This document shows, one piece after another, positions 10,562-20,848 of a stretch of DNA of 64,000 nt (positions are counted from its first letter, which is position 1; every line of letters starts with the position of its first letter). The stretch is from an uncultured Bacilli bacterium (lineage in GTDB: Bacteria > Bacillota_I > Bacilli_A > Izemoplasmatales > UBA1188). The notes under the pieces are model-generated. The model did not search any database. It was not told where the DNA came from and saw only the letters and a program-made list of their open reading frames with translations. The stretch covers positions 1-64,000 of the forward strand of contig CAJOMC010000007.1 in assembly GCA_905235635.1 (NCBI GenBank), in the 5' to 3' direction. Position numbers and translations under genes: made by a program.

Positions 10562-12046
10562 ATGGAACAACTCACTGATCAAGAGAAGGCAAGACGTGTT
10601 AAGTTAGAAAAATTAGTAGAACTTGGAATTGACCCATATGGTCATAGGTATGATACAAAAGATTCTGCGAAAGATATAAAAACTAAATACGCAGGTAAAT
10701 CTAAAGAGGAACTTGAAGCGGAAAACAACGAAACAAAAATAGCAGGTCGTATTGTTTTACTTAGAAAAATGGGTAAAGCTAGTTTCTTTACACTTAAAGA
10801 TAGAACTGGACTTATACAAGTATATATAAGTAGAGATAATGTAGGTGAAGATAACTATACTCTCTTTAAATCAACATCTGATACAGGTGATATAGTAGGC
10901 GTATCAGGCACAATCTTTTTAACTGATACTGGTGAGATTACCGTTAGATGTTTAGAATATACTCATTTGTCTAAATCCATTAAGCCTCTTCCTGAAAAAT
11001 TCCATGGTTTAACCGATGAAGAAGAAAGACGTAGAAAAAGATATCTTGATTTAATCACCAACGATGAAAGCATGGAAGTTGCAATTTTAAGACCAAGAAT
11101 TGTTAGATCTATGCAAAATTATTTTGATTCACTCGGATTTATTGAGGTTGAAACACCGGTTCTACAGATGCAACGTGGTGGTGCTACCGCAAGACCGTTT
11201 GTGACATATCACAACGCTCTTCAATCTAATTTATTCTTAAGAATTGCCACAGAAATTCCATTAAAAAAGCTGCTTGTTGGTGGGCTTGAAAGAGTATATG
11301 AAATAGGACGTATCTTTAGAAATGAAGGCGTAGATTCTACTCATAACCCAGAATTCACAAGCGTTGAGTTATACCAAGCTTACGGCGACCTGTCAAGCAT
11401 GATGGATATTACTGAGGGTGTTATTAAGTATATTTCTAATAATGTATTTAATAAATCTATATTTATATGTGATGGACACGAAATTGATTTATCTAAACCA
11501 TTTAAGAAAGTTTATATGGTTGATTTAATTAAAGAAAAGTGCGGTATCGATTTTAAATCAAACAATTATTCGTTAGATGAGGCTATAGCTCTAGCTAAAG
11601 AACACGACATTAAGGTTGAAAAACATTTTACTGTAGGTCACATAATCAATGAATTCTTTGAAAAGTATTGTGAAGAAGACCTAATTGAACCAACATTCCT
11701 TCTTGGTCATCCAATCGAAATATCTCCTCTTACTAAGGAAGATCCAAACGATAAGAGATTTGTTCAAAGATTTGAATTATATATCGCAGGAACCGAGTAT
11801 GCTAATGCGTATACAGAATTAAATAATCCTTTTGAGCAAAGAAAGAGATTTGAAGAGGAATTAAGAGAAAGAGAAGCTGGAAATGATGAGGCTGGAGATA
11901 TTGATGAAACATTCCTTGAAGCACTGGAATATGCAATGCCTCCTGCAGGTGGCGTAGGTATCGGTGTAGACAGACTCGTGATGTTCTTCACTGAAAAATC
12001 TTCAATAAGAGATGTTCTCTTATTCCCTCATATGAAAACTAAATAG
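10562..12046 (+). CDS. lysS: lysyl-tRNA synthetase (class II)
   Basis: AGRIVLLRKMGKASFFTLKDRTG, FRNEGVDSTHNPEFTSVELYQAY, PPAGGVGIGVDRLVM. Confidence 0.96.
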   Translation: MEQLTDQEKARRVKLEKLVELGIDPYGHRYDTKDSAKDIKTKYAGKSKEELEAENNETKIAGRIVLLRKMGKASFFTLKDRTGLIQVYISRDNVGEDNYTLFKSTSDTGDIVGVSGTIFLTDTGEITVRCLEYTHLSKSIKPLPEKFHGLTDEEERRRKRYLDLITNDESMEVAILRPRIVRSMQNYFDSLGFIEVETPVLQMQRGGATARPFVTYHNALQSNLFLRIATEIPLKKLLVGGLERVYEIGRIFRNEGVDSTHNPEFTSVELYQAYGDLSSMMDITEGVIKYISNNVFNKSIFICDGHEIDLSKPFKKVYMVDLIKEKCGIDFKSNNYSLDEAIALAKEHDIKVEKHFTVGHIINEFFEKYCEEDLIEPTFLLGHPIEISPLTKEDPNDKRFVQRFELYIAGTEYANAYTELNNPFEQRKRFEEELREREAGNDEAGDIDETFLEALEYAMPPAGGVGIGVDRLVMFFTEKSSIRDVLLFPHMKTK

Positions 12047-12071
12047 AAAAAAGTGCCGACGGCACTTTTTT
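12047..12071. terminator. Rho-independent terminator
   Basis: aaaaaagtgcc-gac-ggcactttttt. Confidence 0.8.
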
Positions 12072-12072
12072 C

Positions 12073-12573
12073 TTATAACAAGCTAATACCTAATGCATCT
12101 AGTATATCTGCGAACCTATCTGTGGTTGCGTATAACGCATCAGTATCTGATAACTCATCTAGAGTTTTTTCTATGCTTTCTATCTTGTCTTCAGGAATAG
12201 ATACTTTTTTAGCGGTTAAATCATATAGATAATCTGATATATCAAAGTTTAGTTCTGAGTCATTAACTCTTGTGAGTAGATAGATGTTTTCGTCAAATTC
12301 TATTAATTCTTCTATATCACCATCAAACACATCATTAAGCAAACTCTTGATAACATTAATTGAATCATATAAATAGGTATATCCAATCCTAAATAATTCT
12401 TCTGATTCTTCCTGAGTTAAATCTTCAATTTCAAAGTTGTTTTGTTTGATATATTCAAGCACCATAAGTACAGGTACAAATAAATCAAACGTCATAGTTT
12501 CATGTTCTCTTAACTCAGAAAGAAGTGATTGAGATTCTTTAATAAAGCAATTATAGTCGTGATCTAGGTTCAT
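12073..12573 (-). CDS. hypothetical acidic protein
   Basis: ORF 166 aa, 5 nt downstream of rpoE on the same strand; no family recognised. Confidence 0.6.
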   Translation of the reverse strand: MNLDHDYNCFIKESQSLLSELREHETMTFDLFVPVLMVLEYIKQNNFEIEDLTQEESEELFRIGYTYLYDSINVIKSLLNDVFDGDIEELIEFDENIYLLTRVNDSELNFDISDYLYDLTAKKVSIPEDKIESIEKTLDELSDTDALYATTDRFADILDALGISLL

Positions 12574-12578
12574 AAAAA

Positions 12579-13199
12579 TTAGTCGTAGTAGTCGTCGTAT
12601 TTATCGAGCTCTTCTTCGTAATCTTCAATATCAGACGTGTCTTCGTCATCTTCTAAATCGAAGTCACTATACTCTTCATCATCGAGGTCAGAAGATTGAT
12701 CATCATAATCTTCTTCTTCATCATCATATCTTTCTTCTTCAACATACATTTGATTTTCGTATGCTGAGTTGTCGCTTTCGTATTGTTGATCTTCTTCTTC
12801 AGCTTCAGCTGCAGACTCGATATCGTCTTCAAAAAATTCTTCTTCCTCAACAGCTCTTCTAGCTTTTTCTCTTCTTTCTTTTTCTCTTAAAAGTCTTGCC
12901 TTTCTTTCTTCAGAAGTTTCTTCCTCTCCTTCTGAAACATGTTCTTTATAGAGTTCAGCAAAAGTCTTAGAATCAAGTTTTTTATTTTGTTTTAGCGACC
13001 ATATATCATTACCACAATAAACAAAGTTTCCTGATGCAGTGATGTCTGTGTAGAAACTTGCTTTAACTTCGCTCATTTCTTCATCAGTCATACCTTTTAT
13101 CTCTGCTACCTTCTTGCAAAGGTCATCAAAAGTTAAATCTACATCTCTCATTACTTCTACTGCAGTTTCTTCTAAGGATAAATTTTTATAATTTTCCAT
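12579..13199 (-). CDS. rpoE: DNA-directed RNA polymerase delta subunit
   Basis: HARE-HTH-like N-terminus (DLTFDDLCKKVAEIKGM...FYTDITASGNFVYCGNDIWSLK) and acidic D/E-rich tail. Confidence 0.85.
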   Translation of the reverse strand: MENYKNLSLEETAVEVMRDVDLTFDDLCKKVAEIKGMTDEEMSEVKASFYTDITASGNFVYCGNDIWSLKQNKKLDSKTFAELYKEHVSEGEEETSEERKARLLREKERREKARRAVEEEEFFEDDIESAAEAEEEDQQYESDNSAYENQMYVEEERYDDEEEDYDDQSSDLDDEEYSDFDLEDDEDTSDIEDYEEELDKYDDYYD

Positions 13200-13262
13200 A
13201 ATAATCCTCCGGGTTGCATTATTTATTTTACATTAAATCAACAAATAATTAGTAATTATTTT

Positions 13263-14615
13263 TTAAAAATCACAATTGTTTGGAGTTCTTGGGTAACTTT
13301 CTACATCCCTAATGTTGTCAACGCCAGTTAAAAACATTATGAGTCTTTCAAATCCAAGACCGAACCCCGAATGAACACAACCACCATAGCGTCTTGTGTC
13401 AACATACCAATCAAGAGTTTCTTTTTTCATATGTAATTCGTTCATTCTATTAAGTAGAACATCTAATCTTTCTTCTCTTTGAGATCCGCCAACAAGTTCT
13501 CCAGATTCAGGAACAAGCAAATCTGATGCGGCCACGGTTTCGCCGTCGTCGTTTAATCTCATGTAGAAGGCTTTAATGTCTTTTGGCCAGTTATAGACAA
13601 ATACTGGTCCATTAAAGTGGCTAGTTAAATATTTTTCGTGTTCGGTTGCAAGATCTTCGCCATACTTTGGTGTATTTTCAAATTTAACACCTGAGTTTTT
13701 AAGTAAATCGATTGCATCATGGTGAGTAATTCTAACGAACGACTTGCTGTTTAGTACTGCGTTTAGCCTGTCAATTAATCCTTTTTCCACAAAAGAATCA
13801 AAGAACGCCATCTCGTTTGGACAATTCTTCAAAACATATCCAATGATATATTTAACCAATTCTTCAACCATGTTCATTTCATCGTTTAAATCAGCAAAAG
13901 CCATCTCTGGTTCTATCATCCAAAATTCACTGGCGTGTTTTTGGGTGTTAGAGTTTTCGGCTCTAAATGCAGGACCAAATGTGTATACGTTTCTAAATGC
14001 CATCGCATATGGTTCAACGTGTAGTTGACCGGTTACTGTTAAAAAGACGTTTTTACCAAAGAAATCGGTTTGCGGATTTTTAGAAGCTGTTGTGACAGAG
14101 AACAATTGTCCAGCGCCTTCGCCATCGTTTGAGGTGATGATTGGCGTATGAACATAGGTAAAGCCTTTCTCATGAAAGAAAGTATGTATCGCAAATGCGG
14201 CTTCGCTTCTAATTCTAAACACCGCATTAAAAAGATTAGTCCTAACTCTTAGGTGTGGGAGCTCTCTTAAAAACTCTCTTGTGTGTCTTTTTGGTTGAAT
14301 TGGATAATCCTCACCTGAGTCGCCAAGTAGAACCACCTCTTCAGCATGTATCTCAAACGGTTGTTTAGCATCTGGAGTTAACACAAATTTTCCTTTTACA
14401 CAGATTGATGCACCACATCTAATGTGTTGGATTTCTGTGAAATTAGCCAAATTACAGTCATATACAACTTGAACAGTTTTAAACGTAGTACCATCAGATA
14501 AGTCGATGAAACCAAACTCTTTTTGTGCTCTATTATTTCTAAGCCATCCTGATAAAACTACATCTTTATCAGCATAACTTTTACAATCTTTAAATAAATC
14601 TTTTAATAATTCCAT
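13263..14615 (-). CDS. asnS: asparaginyl-tRNA synthetase
   Basis: LSGWLRNNRAQKEFGFIDLSDGT, FRAENSNTQKHASEFWMIEPEM, GFGLGFERLIMFLTG. Confidence 0.95.
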   Translation of the reverse strand: MELLKDLFKDCKSYADKDVVLSGWLRNNRAQKEFGFIDLSDGTTFKTVQVVYDCNLANFTEIQHIRCGASICVKGKFVLTPDAKQPFEIHAEEVVLLGDSGEDYPIQPKRHTREFLRELPHLRVRTNLFNAVFRIRSEAAFAIHTFFHEKGFTYVHTPIITSNDGEGAGQLFSVTTASKNPQTDFFGKNVFLTVTGQLHVEPYAMAFRNVYTFGPAFRAENSNTQKHASEFWMIEPEMAFADLNDEMNMVEELVKYIIGYVLKNCPNEMAFFDSFVEKGLIDRLNAVLNSKSFVRITHHDAIDLLKNSGVKFENTPKYGEDLATEHEKYLTSHFNGPVFVYNWPKDIKAFYMRLNDDGETVAASDLLVPESGELVGGSQREERLDVLLNRMNELHMKKETLDWYVDTRRYGGCVHSGFGLGFERLIMFLTGVDNIRDVESYPRTPNNCDF

Positions 14616-14623
14616 AAAAACTC

Positions 14624-15577
14624 CTATTCGAATAGAGGACTCATCGCAGCATCATCTAACACCTTAATAATTGCTTGTGCGATGAGTGGAGCTACAGTTA
14701 CTATATCTAATGTATCAAATTTAGTTTTTTCTTGAATTTGAATAGAGTTAGTAACCACAACTTTTTTAATTAAAGCTGGATTAGATAGTTTCTTTCTTGC
14801 ACCACCGGATAAAAGTCCGTGTGTTGCAAGGATATAAATATCTTTAGCGCCTGCTTTTTTAAGTGCTTTAGCACCGTTATATATGGTTCCACCTGTATCA
14901 ATTAAGTCATCTACAATAACACAGTTTTTGTTTTTAACTTTACCAATGATATTAACAACTTCTGATACATTAGGTTTAGGCCTTCTTTTGTCGATAATTG
15001 CGATTGATGCATCGAAATATTCGGCCAATTTTCTAGCTCTATTTGCGCCACCGTGGTCAGGAGATACAACAACAAAATTAGAGATATTTTGCTCTTTTAA
15101 GTAAGAAGCAAAAAGCGGCATGGCAGTTAAATTATCAATAGGAATATTGAAGAATCCTTGAATTTGTGAAGCGTGGAGATCTAAACAAATTAATCTTGTC
15201 GCACCCGCAACAGTAAGTAAATCAGCAACAAGTTTTGCAGATATAGGTTGTCTTGCTTGTGCTTTTCTATCTTGTCTTGAATAACCATAATAAGGGAGAA
15301 TAATATTTATTTCTCTCGCAGAAGCTCTCTTTAATGCATCAATAAAAATTAACAACTCCATTAAGTTATCGTTTACTGGTGCAGAAGTAGATTGGATAAC
15401 AAATACTTTGTGTCCTCTAACTGTTTCAGATATGTTTACGCTAGTTTCGCCGTCAGCAAACTTGGTAACCTGACATTCTGAAAGAGGAATACCCATTTGG
15501 TTAGATATTTCTTCTGCTAGTTTTTTATTTGAATTAAGTGTAAATAATTTTATTTTCTCGTTATGAAATACTGCCAT
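14624..15577 (-). CDS. prs: ribose-phosphate pyrophosphokinase
   Basis: KFADGETSVNISETVRG, LPYYGYSRQDRKAQARQPISAKLVAD, IVDDLIDTGGTI. Confidence 0.96.
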   Translation of the reverse strand: MAVFHNEKIKLFTLNSNKKLAEEISNQMGIPLSECQVTKFADGETSVNISETVRGHKVFVIQSTSAPVNDNLMELLIFIDALKRASAREINIILPYYGYSRQDRKAQARQPISAKLVADLLTVAGATRLICLDLHASQIQGFFNIPIDNLTAMPLFASYLKEQNISNFVVVSPDHGGANRARKLAEYFDASIAIIDKRRPKPNVSEVVNIIGKVKNKNCVIVDDLIDTGGTIYNGAKALKKAGAKDIYILATHGLLSGGARKKLSNPALIKKVVVTNSIQIQEKTKFDTLDIVTVAPLIAQAIIKVLDDAAMSPLFE

Positions 15578-15631
15578 AACACCCTCCTAAACACACCATC
15601 TTATTTTAGCACATAAACACGTTTGTGTTTA

Positions 15632-16429
15632 TTAATTATGAGCGTGTTTTTTAGGTTTAAACTCACCTTTTCTTGAAATTTTGATGATTGTTGCGCCAGA
15701 ACCGGTCACAAACAAACCTTCTTCACCATATAAATCAGCCAAAAAATCATACTGCGCTTTTACTTCAGGATAAAGATCAAATACTAGCTTGGTTAAACTG
15801 TTGTGGAGACCTTTAACAAACTCATCATAATTTCTGCTGATTAGGTGTTTTTTTGCCTCTTCCAAAGAATAGGTTTCGTATTTTTGTAGTTTGTTAAAAA
15901 CATCACCTGTAGATATGTTTGCTTTTGGGGTAAACACAGATATTTCAAAATCAGATATATCAACATCTATTGGTTCAATTATCTCACCTCTTCCTGTACA
16001 GATAGCGGGGTTTGTGTATAGACAAAACGGTGTATCAGAACCGAACCTTTTCGAAATTTCATACATTTTATCTTCATCTAAACCTAAAGACCATAGGTCA
16101 TTTAGCGCTCTTATGGTGCATGCTGCATCACTTGATCCACCACCTAAACCTCCACCAAGAGGAATGTTTTTTTGAATATAGATGCTTACACCTTTGTCAA
16201 CTTTGTATGTTTTCTTCAAAAATGTAGCCACTTTGTATGAGAGGTTGTTTTTTGCGTTTAATAGAGGTGTTGATGTGTTTATTTTAATTTCACCATCAGT
16301 TAGCTCAAAATCAAGCTCGTCAGCAAGGCCTATAGAAATGTTAATCATTTCTAGGTTGTGGTATCCGTCTTCTCTTTTGTTTTTTACGTTAAGAAATAAA
16401 TTCACTTTTGCGTATGCATATCTTTTCAT
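15632..16429 (-). CDS. ispE: 4-diphosphocytidyl-2-C-methyl-D-erythritol kinase
   Basis: YAKVNLFLNVKNKREDGYHNLEM; IPLGGGLGGGSSDAA GHMP-kinase motif. Confidence 0.94.
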   Translation of the reverse strand: MKRYAYAKVNLFLNVKNKREDGYHNLEMINISIGLADELDFELTDGEIKINTSTPLLNAKNNLSYKVATFLKKTYKVDKGVSIYIQKNIPLGGGLGGGSSDAACTIRALNDLWSLGLDEDKMYEISKRFGSDTPFCLYTNPAICTGRGEIIEPIDVDISDFEISVFTPKANISTGDVFNKLQKYETYSLEEAKKHLISRNYDEFVKGLHNSLTKLVFDLYPEVKAQYDFLADLYGEEGLFVTGSGATIIKISRKGEFKPKKHAHN

Positions 16430-16432
16430 TCG

Positions 16433-16765
16433 TTACCCCTCTATTATGTTGAGTCTCAACAAATCATCCATGCTGATAACTTCTTCTGTGTCTAATAATA
16501 TAGTTTTATTGATTAAATCGATTTTATGAATTTTACCTAAAGTGGTGTAAGTGTACCCATCAAAATAATATGTGATTGAAACTATCTTGTTCTCTGCGAG
16601 TGCTATTTTTAAGTTTTTGTCTATTTCCTCTTCTTCATCGCTAGATATTTGGCTAATTTCTTTTTTTCCGATATTAAAAATATAATCTTCCAGAGTGTTT
16701 TGTCTACCATCTAACGACTCAAAAGGAGTCCATTTTAATATACCTCTATCTTTATAATTACCCAT
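16433..16765 (-). CDS. YolD-like protein
   Basis: MGNYKDRGILKWTPFESL N-terminus, overlaps 3' end of Y-family polymerase gene. Confidence 0.7.
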   Translation of the reverse strand: MGNYKDRGILKWTPFESLDGRQNTLEDYIFNIGKKEISQISSDEEEEIDKNLKIALAENKIVSITYYFDGYTYTTLGKIHKIDLINKTILLDTEEVISMDDLLRLNIIEG

Positions 16766-18050
16766 TGTGGCCTCCAATCTGTTTGTTTCTAGATTTGGCA
16801 GTTGAATGCTCCAACTCGGTCGAGGCACGTCTAACAGAATTTTTGCCATACTTTCTTTTGATTTTATCTAATGTATTAGATAACATCTCTTCTTTAACTT
16901 TTTTCTCGTTGTCCTCAAATAGAGATAGTTGTATCCCGTCGTTTTCGGTTAATCCGCTCACCGCAACATTTACTCTTCTTATAGGTTCATCATGGTAGTT
17001 TTTATTAAAAATAGCCATACACTCTTTTGCGATGTCACTCCCTAAATTAATAGGTTCGTTTAGCTTTTTTTGTCTAGAAAAACTAGTATATCCACTATCG
17101 TGATTATATCCTATAGCTAGGTGTACAACAGTAATCTTTTTGTTTGTGGCACGGAGCCTCGCAGATAAAACATCTGACATCTCAAGTATTATTTGTGGAA
17201 TAGTGTCTCTATAGTAATCTTGAAACAAAACTTGTCCAACACTAAAACTTCTAGATACAGGTTTATATTTCTTTTTATCCTGTATTAGTGATTGATCTAT
17301 ACCGTTTGTGTGATACCATAATTCCTCGCCTAAAACACCAAATTCCGCTTTGAGTCTGTCTGGTGTCGATTTTGCAATATCACCAACTTTTCTAAACCCC
17401 ATGTCGTTTAATCTTTTTTCATGTTTTCTTCCTATGCCCCACATTTTAGATAGTGGTGTTATGTTCCATAATTTAGTCTCGACGTCATTATATGTCCACT
17501 CTGCAATTTGGGATTTGTTCTTTTTGGCTTCAATGTCCATAGCAAGTTTTGCAAGAAGCATGTTTGGTCCGATTCCTGCAGTAGCATATATATGAGTCTC
17601 ATCATAAACATTTTTAACAATCATTTTGGCTATATCTACCATACTTTTATTTGAATACATTTTTCTATAGTTTGTAAAATCAAGGAAACACTCATCAACA
17701 GAGTAAATATGGATATCATCTTTTGACACATATTTAAGATATACACTCACTATTTTTGCACTCATCTCAAGGTATCTACGCATTCTTGGCTTTCTAAAGA
17801 TGTAGTCTTCACCTCTTGGTAGCTCAAAAACCCTTAGTCTCCCTGGCAACCCTTTTTCTCTAAGGTACGGCGCCAAAGCTAAACAAATCGTTCCTGTACC
17901 TCTTTCTATATCAGCAACAACAAGAGGCGTTTTAAAAGGATCAAGATTTAAATCGGCACATTCTACAGACGCAAAGAAGCTTTTTAAATCTATGCAAATA
18001 ATATTTCTATGTATTCTGTATTCTTCTAAAGATTCGTAAATTGTTGTCAT
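16758..18050 (-). CDS. Y-family DNA polymerase (UmuC/UvrX-like)
   Basis: CIDLKSFFASVECADLNLDPFKTPLVV, SVDECFLDFT, ATAGIGPNMLLAKLAMD; QLSLF clamp-binding pentapeptide near C-terminus. Confidence 0.9.
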   Translation of the reverse strand: MTTIYESLEEYRIHRNIICIDLKSFFASVECADLNLDPFKTPLVVADIERGTGTICLALAPYLREKGLPGRLRVFELPRGEDYIFRKPRMRRYLEMSAKIVSVYLKYVSKDDIHIYSVDECFLDFTNYRKMYSNKSMVDIAKMIVKNVYDETHIYATAGIGPNMLLAKLAMDIEAKKNKSQIAEWTYNDVETKLWNITPLSKMWGIGRKHEKRLNDMGFRKVGDIAKSTPDRLKAEFGVLGEELWYHTNGIDQSLIQDKKKYKPVSRSFSVGQVLFQDYYRDTIPQIILEMSDVLSARLRATNKKITVVHLAIGYNHDSGYTSFSRQKKLNEPINLGSDIAKECMAIFNKNYHDEPIRRVNVAVSGLTENDGIQLSLFEDNEKKVKEEMLSNTLDKIKRKYGKNSVRRASTELEHSTAKSRNKQIGGHNG

Positions 18051-18203
18051 TGTATATCGTGTTTTTGTTATGTATAACCAAATTGTTTATTATTTACTTT
18101 TTATTGGCTAAAACTAGCGCTTATTATTGGTTGAATATAATTAAAATAATAAAAATTATATTCTGGGTTTTTGTCTTTTTTAACTTTCTTATAGTGTCAA
18201 TAT

Positions 18204-18230
18204 ATAAAAAGTGCTCTAGGCACTTTTTAT
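18204..18230. terminator. terminator between dnaN and the Y-family polymerase gene
   Basis: ataaaaagtgc-tctag-gcactttttat. Confidence 0.7.
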
Positions 18231-18231
18231 A

Positions 18232-19359
18232 TTAATCACCTTTCTTAGGAAGTATGAGCTCAATCAATCCTGGATCAGAATCTCCTTCCAGTATAAACGG
18301 CTTAACTTCTCCTGGCAAGTTAACACTTACATACTCGCTTTGGAATACTCTTAAAGCCTCTAAAAATAGTGTTGCAGAGAAAGATATTTGCATTGTATAT
18401 GGTATAACAGCTTCTGTTAGGTTAATAACATCTTTTATGGTTCCGAGTTCTGGAGAATTACTACTTAACATAACTGTCCCATTTTCGCTAACTCTTAATT
18501 TGACAGTTGTTGACGTGTTTGCGTTGCTTGTCATAGTGGACACTCTATCTATCGATTCTAAAAGATCTAGTTTGTTAAATTTAAGAATTGTAGGGAACGC
18601 AGAAGGGATTAATCTATTGGTATCAGGATAATTTCCTTCAAGTAACCTTGTTTGGAATACTATATTATCAAACTTAAACAGCACTCTTCCTCTTCCAAGG
18701 AACATAGATACTTCACCTGCATCATCGGTTATTACTCTTGATAACTCGTTTAAACTCTTTGCAGGAATGATTATATTGATTTCTGGGTGTTTTTCTTTTA
18801 GATCGCATACTCTTTTAGATATCCTGTATGAATCCGTTGATACAGCCGATAATTTGTCATCATAAAACTTAAAATTAACACCAGTTAAAATAGGTTTGTT
18901 TGCAGCACCTTCTGATGCAGCAAATGTCGTTTGCTTGATAACTTCTTTTAATAAAGCTGATGACATAACCACCGGTTCATCTACTTCTTCAAAATTAGGT
19001 TGTGGATAGTCTTGAACATCCAACAAATTAATTGTTATATCTGAAGAGCCAGAAATCACTCTTAGAATATTGTCTTGTTCTAACTCTAAATCTACTTGAT
19101 CACCGTTTAATTTCTTCACAAAATCAAAAAAGATTTTTCCAGGAATTAAACACTCTCCATCGTCTTCAATTTTATAGTCATCATTTTCGATAACATATTT
19201 AATTGATTGTTCCATGTTGGATGTGATAAGAGTTATTTTATCATCTCCTATTTTTACAAATACACCTGATAACGCAGGTATACTACTTTTAGCATTAACT
19301 ATCTTTTCAACTACACCTAAACTATTTAATAATAAATTTCTGTTAATTAAGAGTTTCAT
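18232..19359 (-). CDS. dnaN: DNA polymerase III beta subunit (sliding clamp)
   Basis: ORF 375 aa, beta-clamp repeats; downstream of dnaA; C-terminus ELILPKKGD. Confidence 0.95.
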   Translation of the reverse strand: MKLLINRNLLLNSLGVVEKIVNAKSSIPALSGVFVKIGDDKITLITSNMEQSIKYVIENDDYKIEDDGECLIPGKIFFDFVKKLNGDQVDLELEQDNILRVISGSSDITINLLDVQDYPQPNFEEVDEPVVMSSALLKEVIKQTTFAASEGAANKPILTGVNFKFYDDKLSAVSTDSYRISKRVCDLKEKHPEINIIIPAKSLNELSRVITDDAGEVSMFLGRGRVLFKFDNIVFQTRLLEGNYPDTNRLIPSAFPTILKFNKLDLLESIDRVSTMTSNANTSTTVKLRVSENGTVMLSSNSPELGTIKDVINLTEAVIPYTMQISFSATLFLEALRVFQSEYVSVNLPGEVKPFILEGDSDPGLIELILPKKGD

Positions 19360-19468
19360 GCGTATATTCTCCTTCTTTATTTATATATTATTATAATTAT
19401 TAATCTTTGTGGAATTGTGGAATTCTACATACACTTAAGCAAAATATGCCTATTTATAGCCAATATTT

Positions 19469-20848
19469 TTAAATTGCATTAGGATCTTTTCCGAGTTTTC
19501 TTAGAATGTTTTCCACATTCTTTTTGATAGATTCATCATTCTTGATTCCGTTTTCTATTATTTGGTAACCATAAGAAACGGTTGAGTGATCTTTACCATT
19601 AAAGATATCACCTATCCTTTGCCAAGTGAGGTTGTATGTGCCTCTCATGATATACCAACAAATTTGTCTTGCGAGCACTATTTCTTTCTTTTTAGAACTA
19701 GATAACAAATTATCTACACTCAGTTTGAAATATGCAGCTACTACACTTAAAATCTTTCTAATATCTTGAGACGGAACCACCGCATCTTCTATTGCGCTCA
19801 TTGAGCTAACTACATTTTTAAGAGCATCTTTCGCACTTTCTAGTGTTATTCCAGTCTCGAACGCGTCACAATAGAACAACACTCTGGTTAGTGCACCCTC
19901 AAGTTCTCTAATGTTGCTTGTGCACACGTCAGCAATATAATTTATTACATCCTCTGATACTATAGACGGATCAGCTAGTTCTTGATTAATTTTTGATTTT
20001 AAAATTTCTATTCTGTGTGCCTTGCTAGGTTTGTTAATGTCTAAAGACATTCCCCACTCAAATCTAGAAGTTAGACGTTGCATTATGTTTTGTAAATTTG
20101 ACGCCTTTTTATCAGATGTGATAACTATTAGTTTCTTTTCCACATATAATCTTTCAAATATTTTGAAAAACTCCAACTGACACATTTGCTTGCTTTCCAA
20201 GAATTGAATATCATCCATCAGTAACACATCTACATTTTTGAATTTTTTAGAGAATTTGGTGAATTCGTTGTCTCTAGATGAGTTTACAAAATCTTCTACA
20301 AAATCCTGAGTTCTAACATAAACTACGTTTTTGTTGTCTTTGTATTCAAGAATACTGTTGCCAATTGCTTGCATAAGGTGAGTTTTGCCCAAACCAACAT
20401 CACCAAAAATATACACAGGATTCGCGATTTCTGATAGCTGTTCTGCGACTAGCATAGCCACTCTATGTGCAAGCCTATTAGAATCACCAACAACAAACGT
20501 AGAAAAAGTGAGGTTTGGGTTTAATCCGCTGGGTGTCTGCTTTTCAAAATCATAGTGTTTTGGCTGATTTTGTTTTATATCATTTTCTTTATCTTGTTTC
20601 GTGATAAGAATGAATTTATACCTGTTTTCGGGTGAAAACTGAGACAAATAATAGTTCATTTTATCTAAATATCCGTCGTTTATGCGTTTTTTATAAAAAG
20701 CATTCTCTACAACCAAATATACGGAGTTGTTGCTAACTTTATAAATCTCGTTCATGCGAGCAAAATAGTTCTCGTAAACATCTGGATTAACTTCACTCTT
20801 TAGTTGTGTTTTTATTTCGTCCCAAATTTGTAATATATTCTCGTTCAT
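19469..20848 (-). CDS. dnaA: chromosomal replication initiator DnaA
   Basis: NPVYIFGDVGLGKTHLMQAIGN, LLMDDIQFL, domain IV GDIFNGKDHSTVSYGY. Confidence 0.97.
   Translation of the reverse strand: MNENILQIWDEIKTQLKSEVNPDVYENYFARMNEIYKVSNNSVYLVVENAFYKKRINDGYLDKMNYYLSQFSPENRYKFILITKQDKENDIKQNQPKHYDFEKQTPSGLNPNLTFSTFVVGDSNRLAHRVAMLVAEQLSEIANPVYIFGDVGLGKTHLMQAIGNSILEYKDNKNVVYVRTQDFVEDFVNSSRDNEFTKFSKKFKNVDVLLMDDIQFLESKQMCQLEFFKIFERLYVEKKLIVITSDKKASNLQNIMQRLTSRFEWGMSLDINKPSKAHRIEILKSKINQELADPSIVSEDVINYIADVCTSNIRELEGALTRVLFYCDAFETGITLESAKDALKNVVSSMSAIEDAVVPSQDIRKILSVVAAYFKLSVDNLLSSSKKKEIVLARQICWYIMRGTYNLTWQRIGDIFNGKDHSTVSYGYQIIENGIKNDESIKKNVENILRKLGKDPNAI

Noticed and set aside
12653-12850. 65-aa ORF MRKKNFLKTISSLQLKLKKK...
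   Set aside because: Shifted frame inside the low-complexity acidic tail of rpoE.
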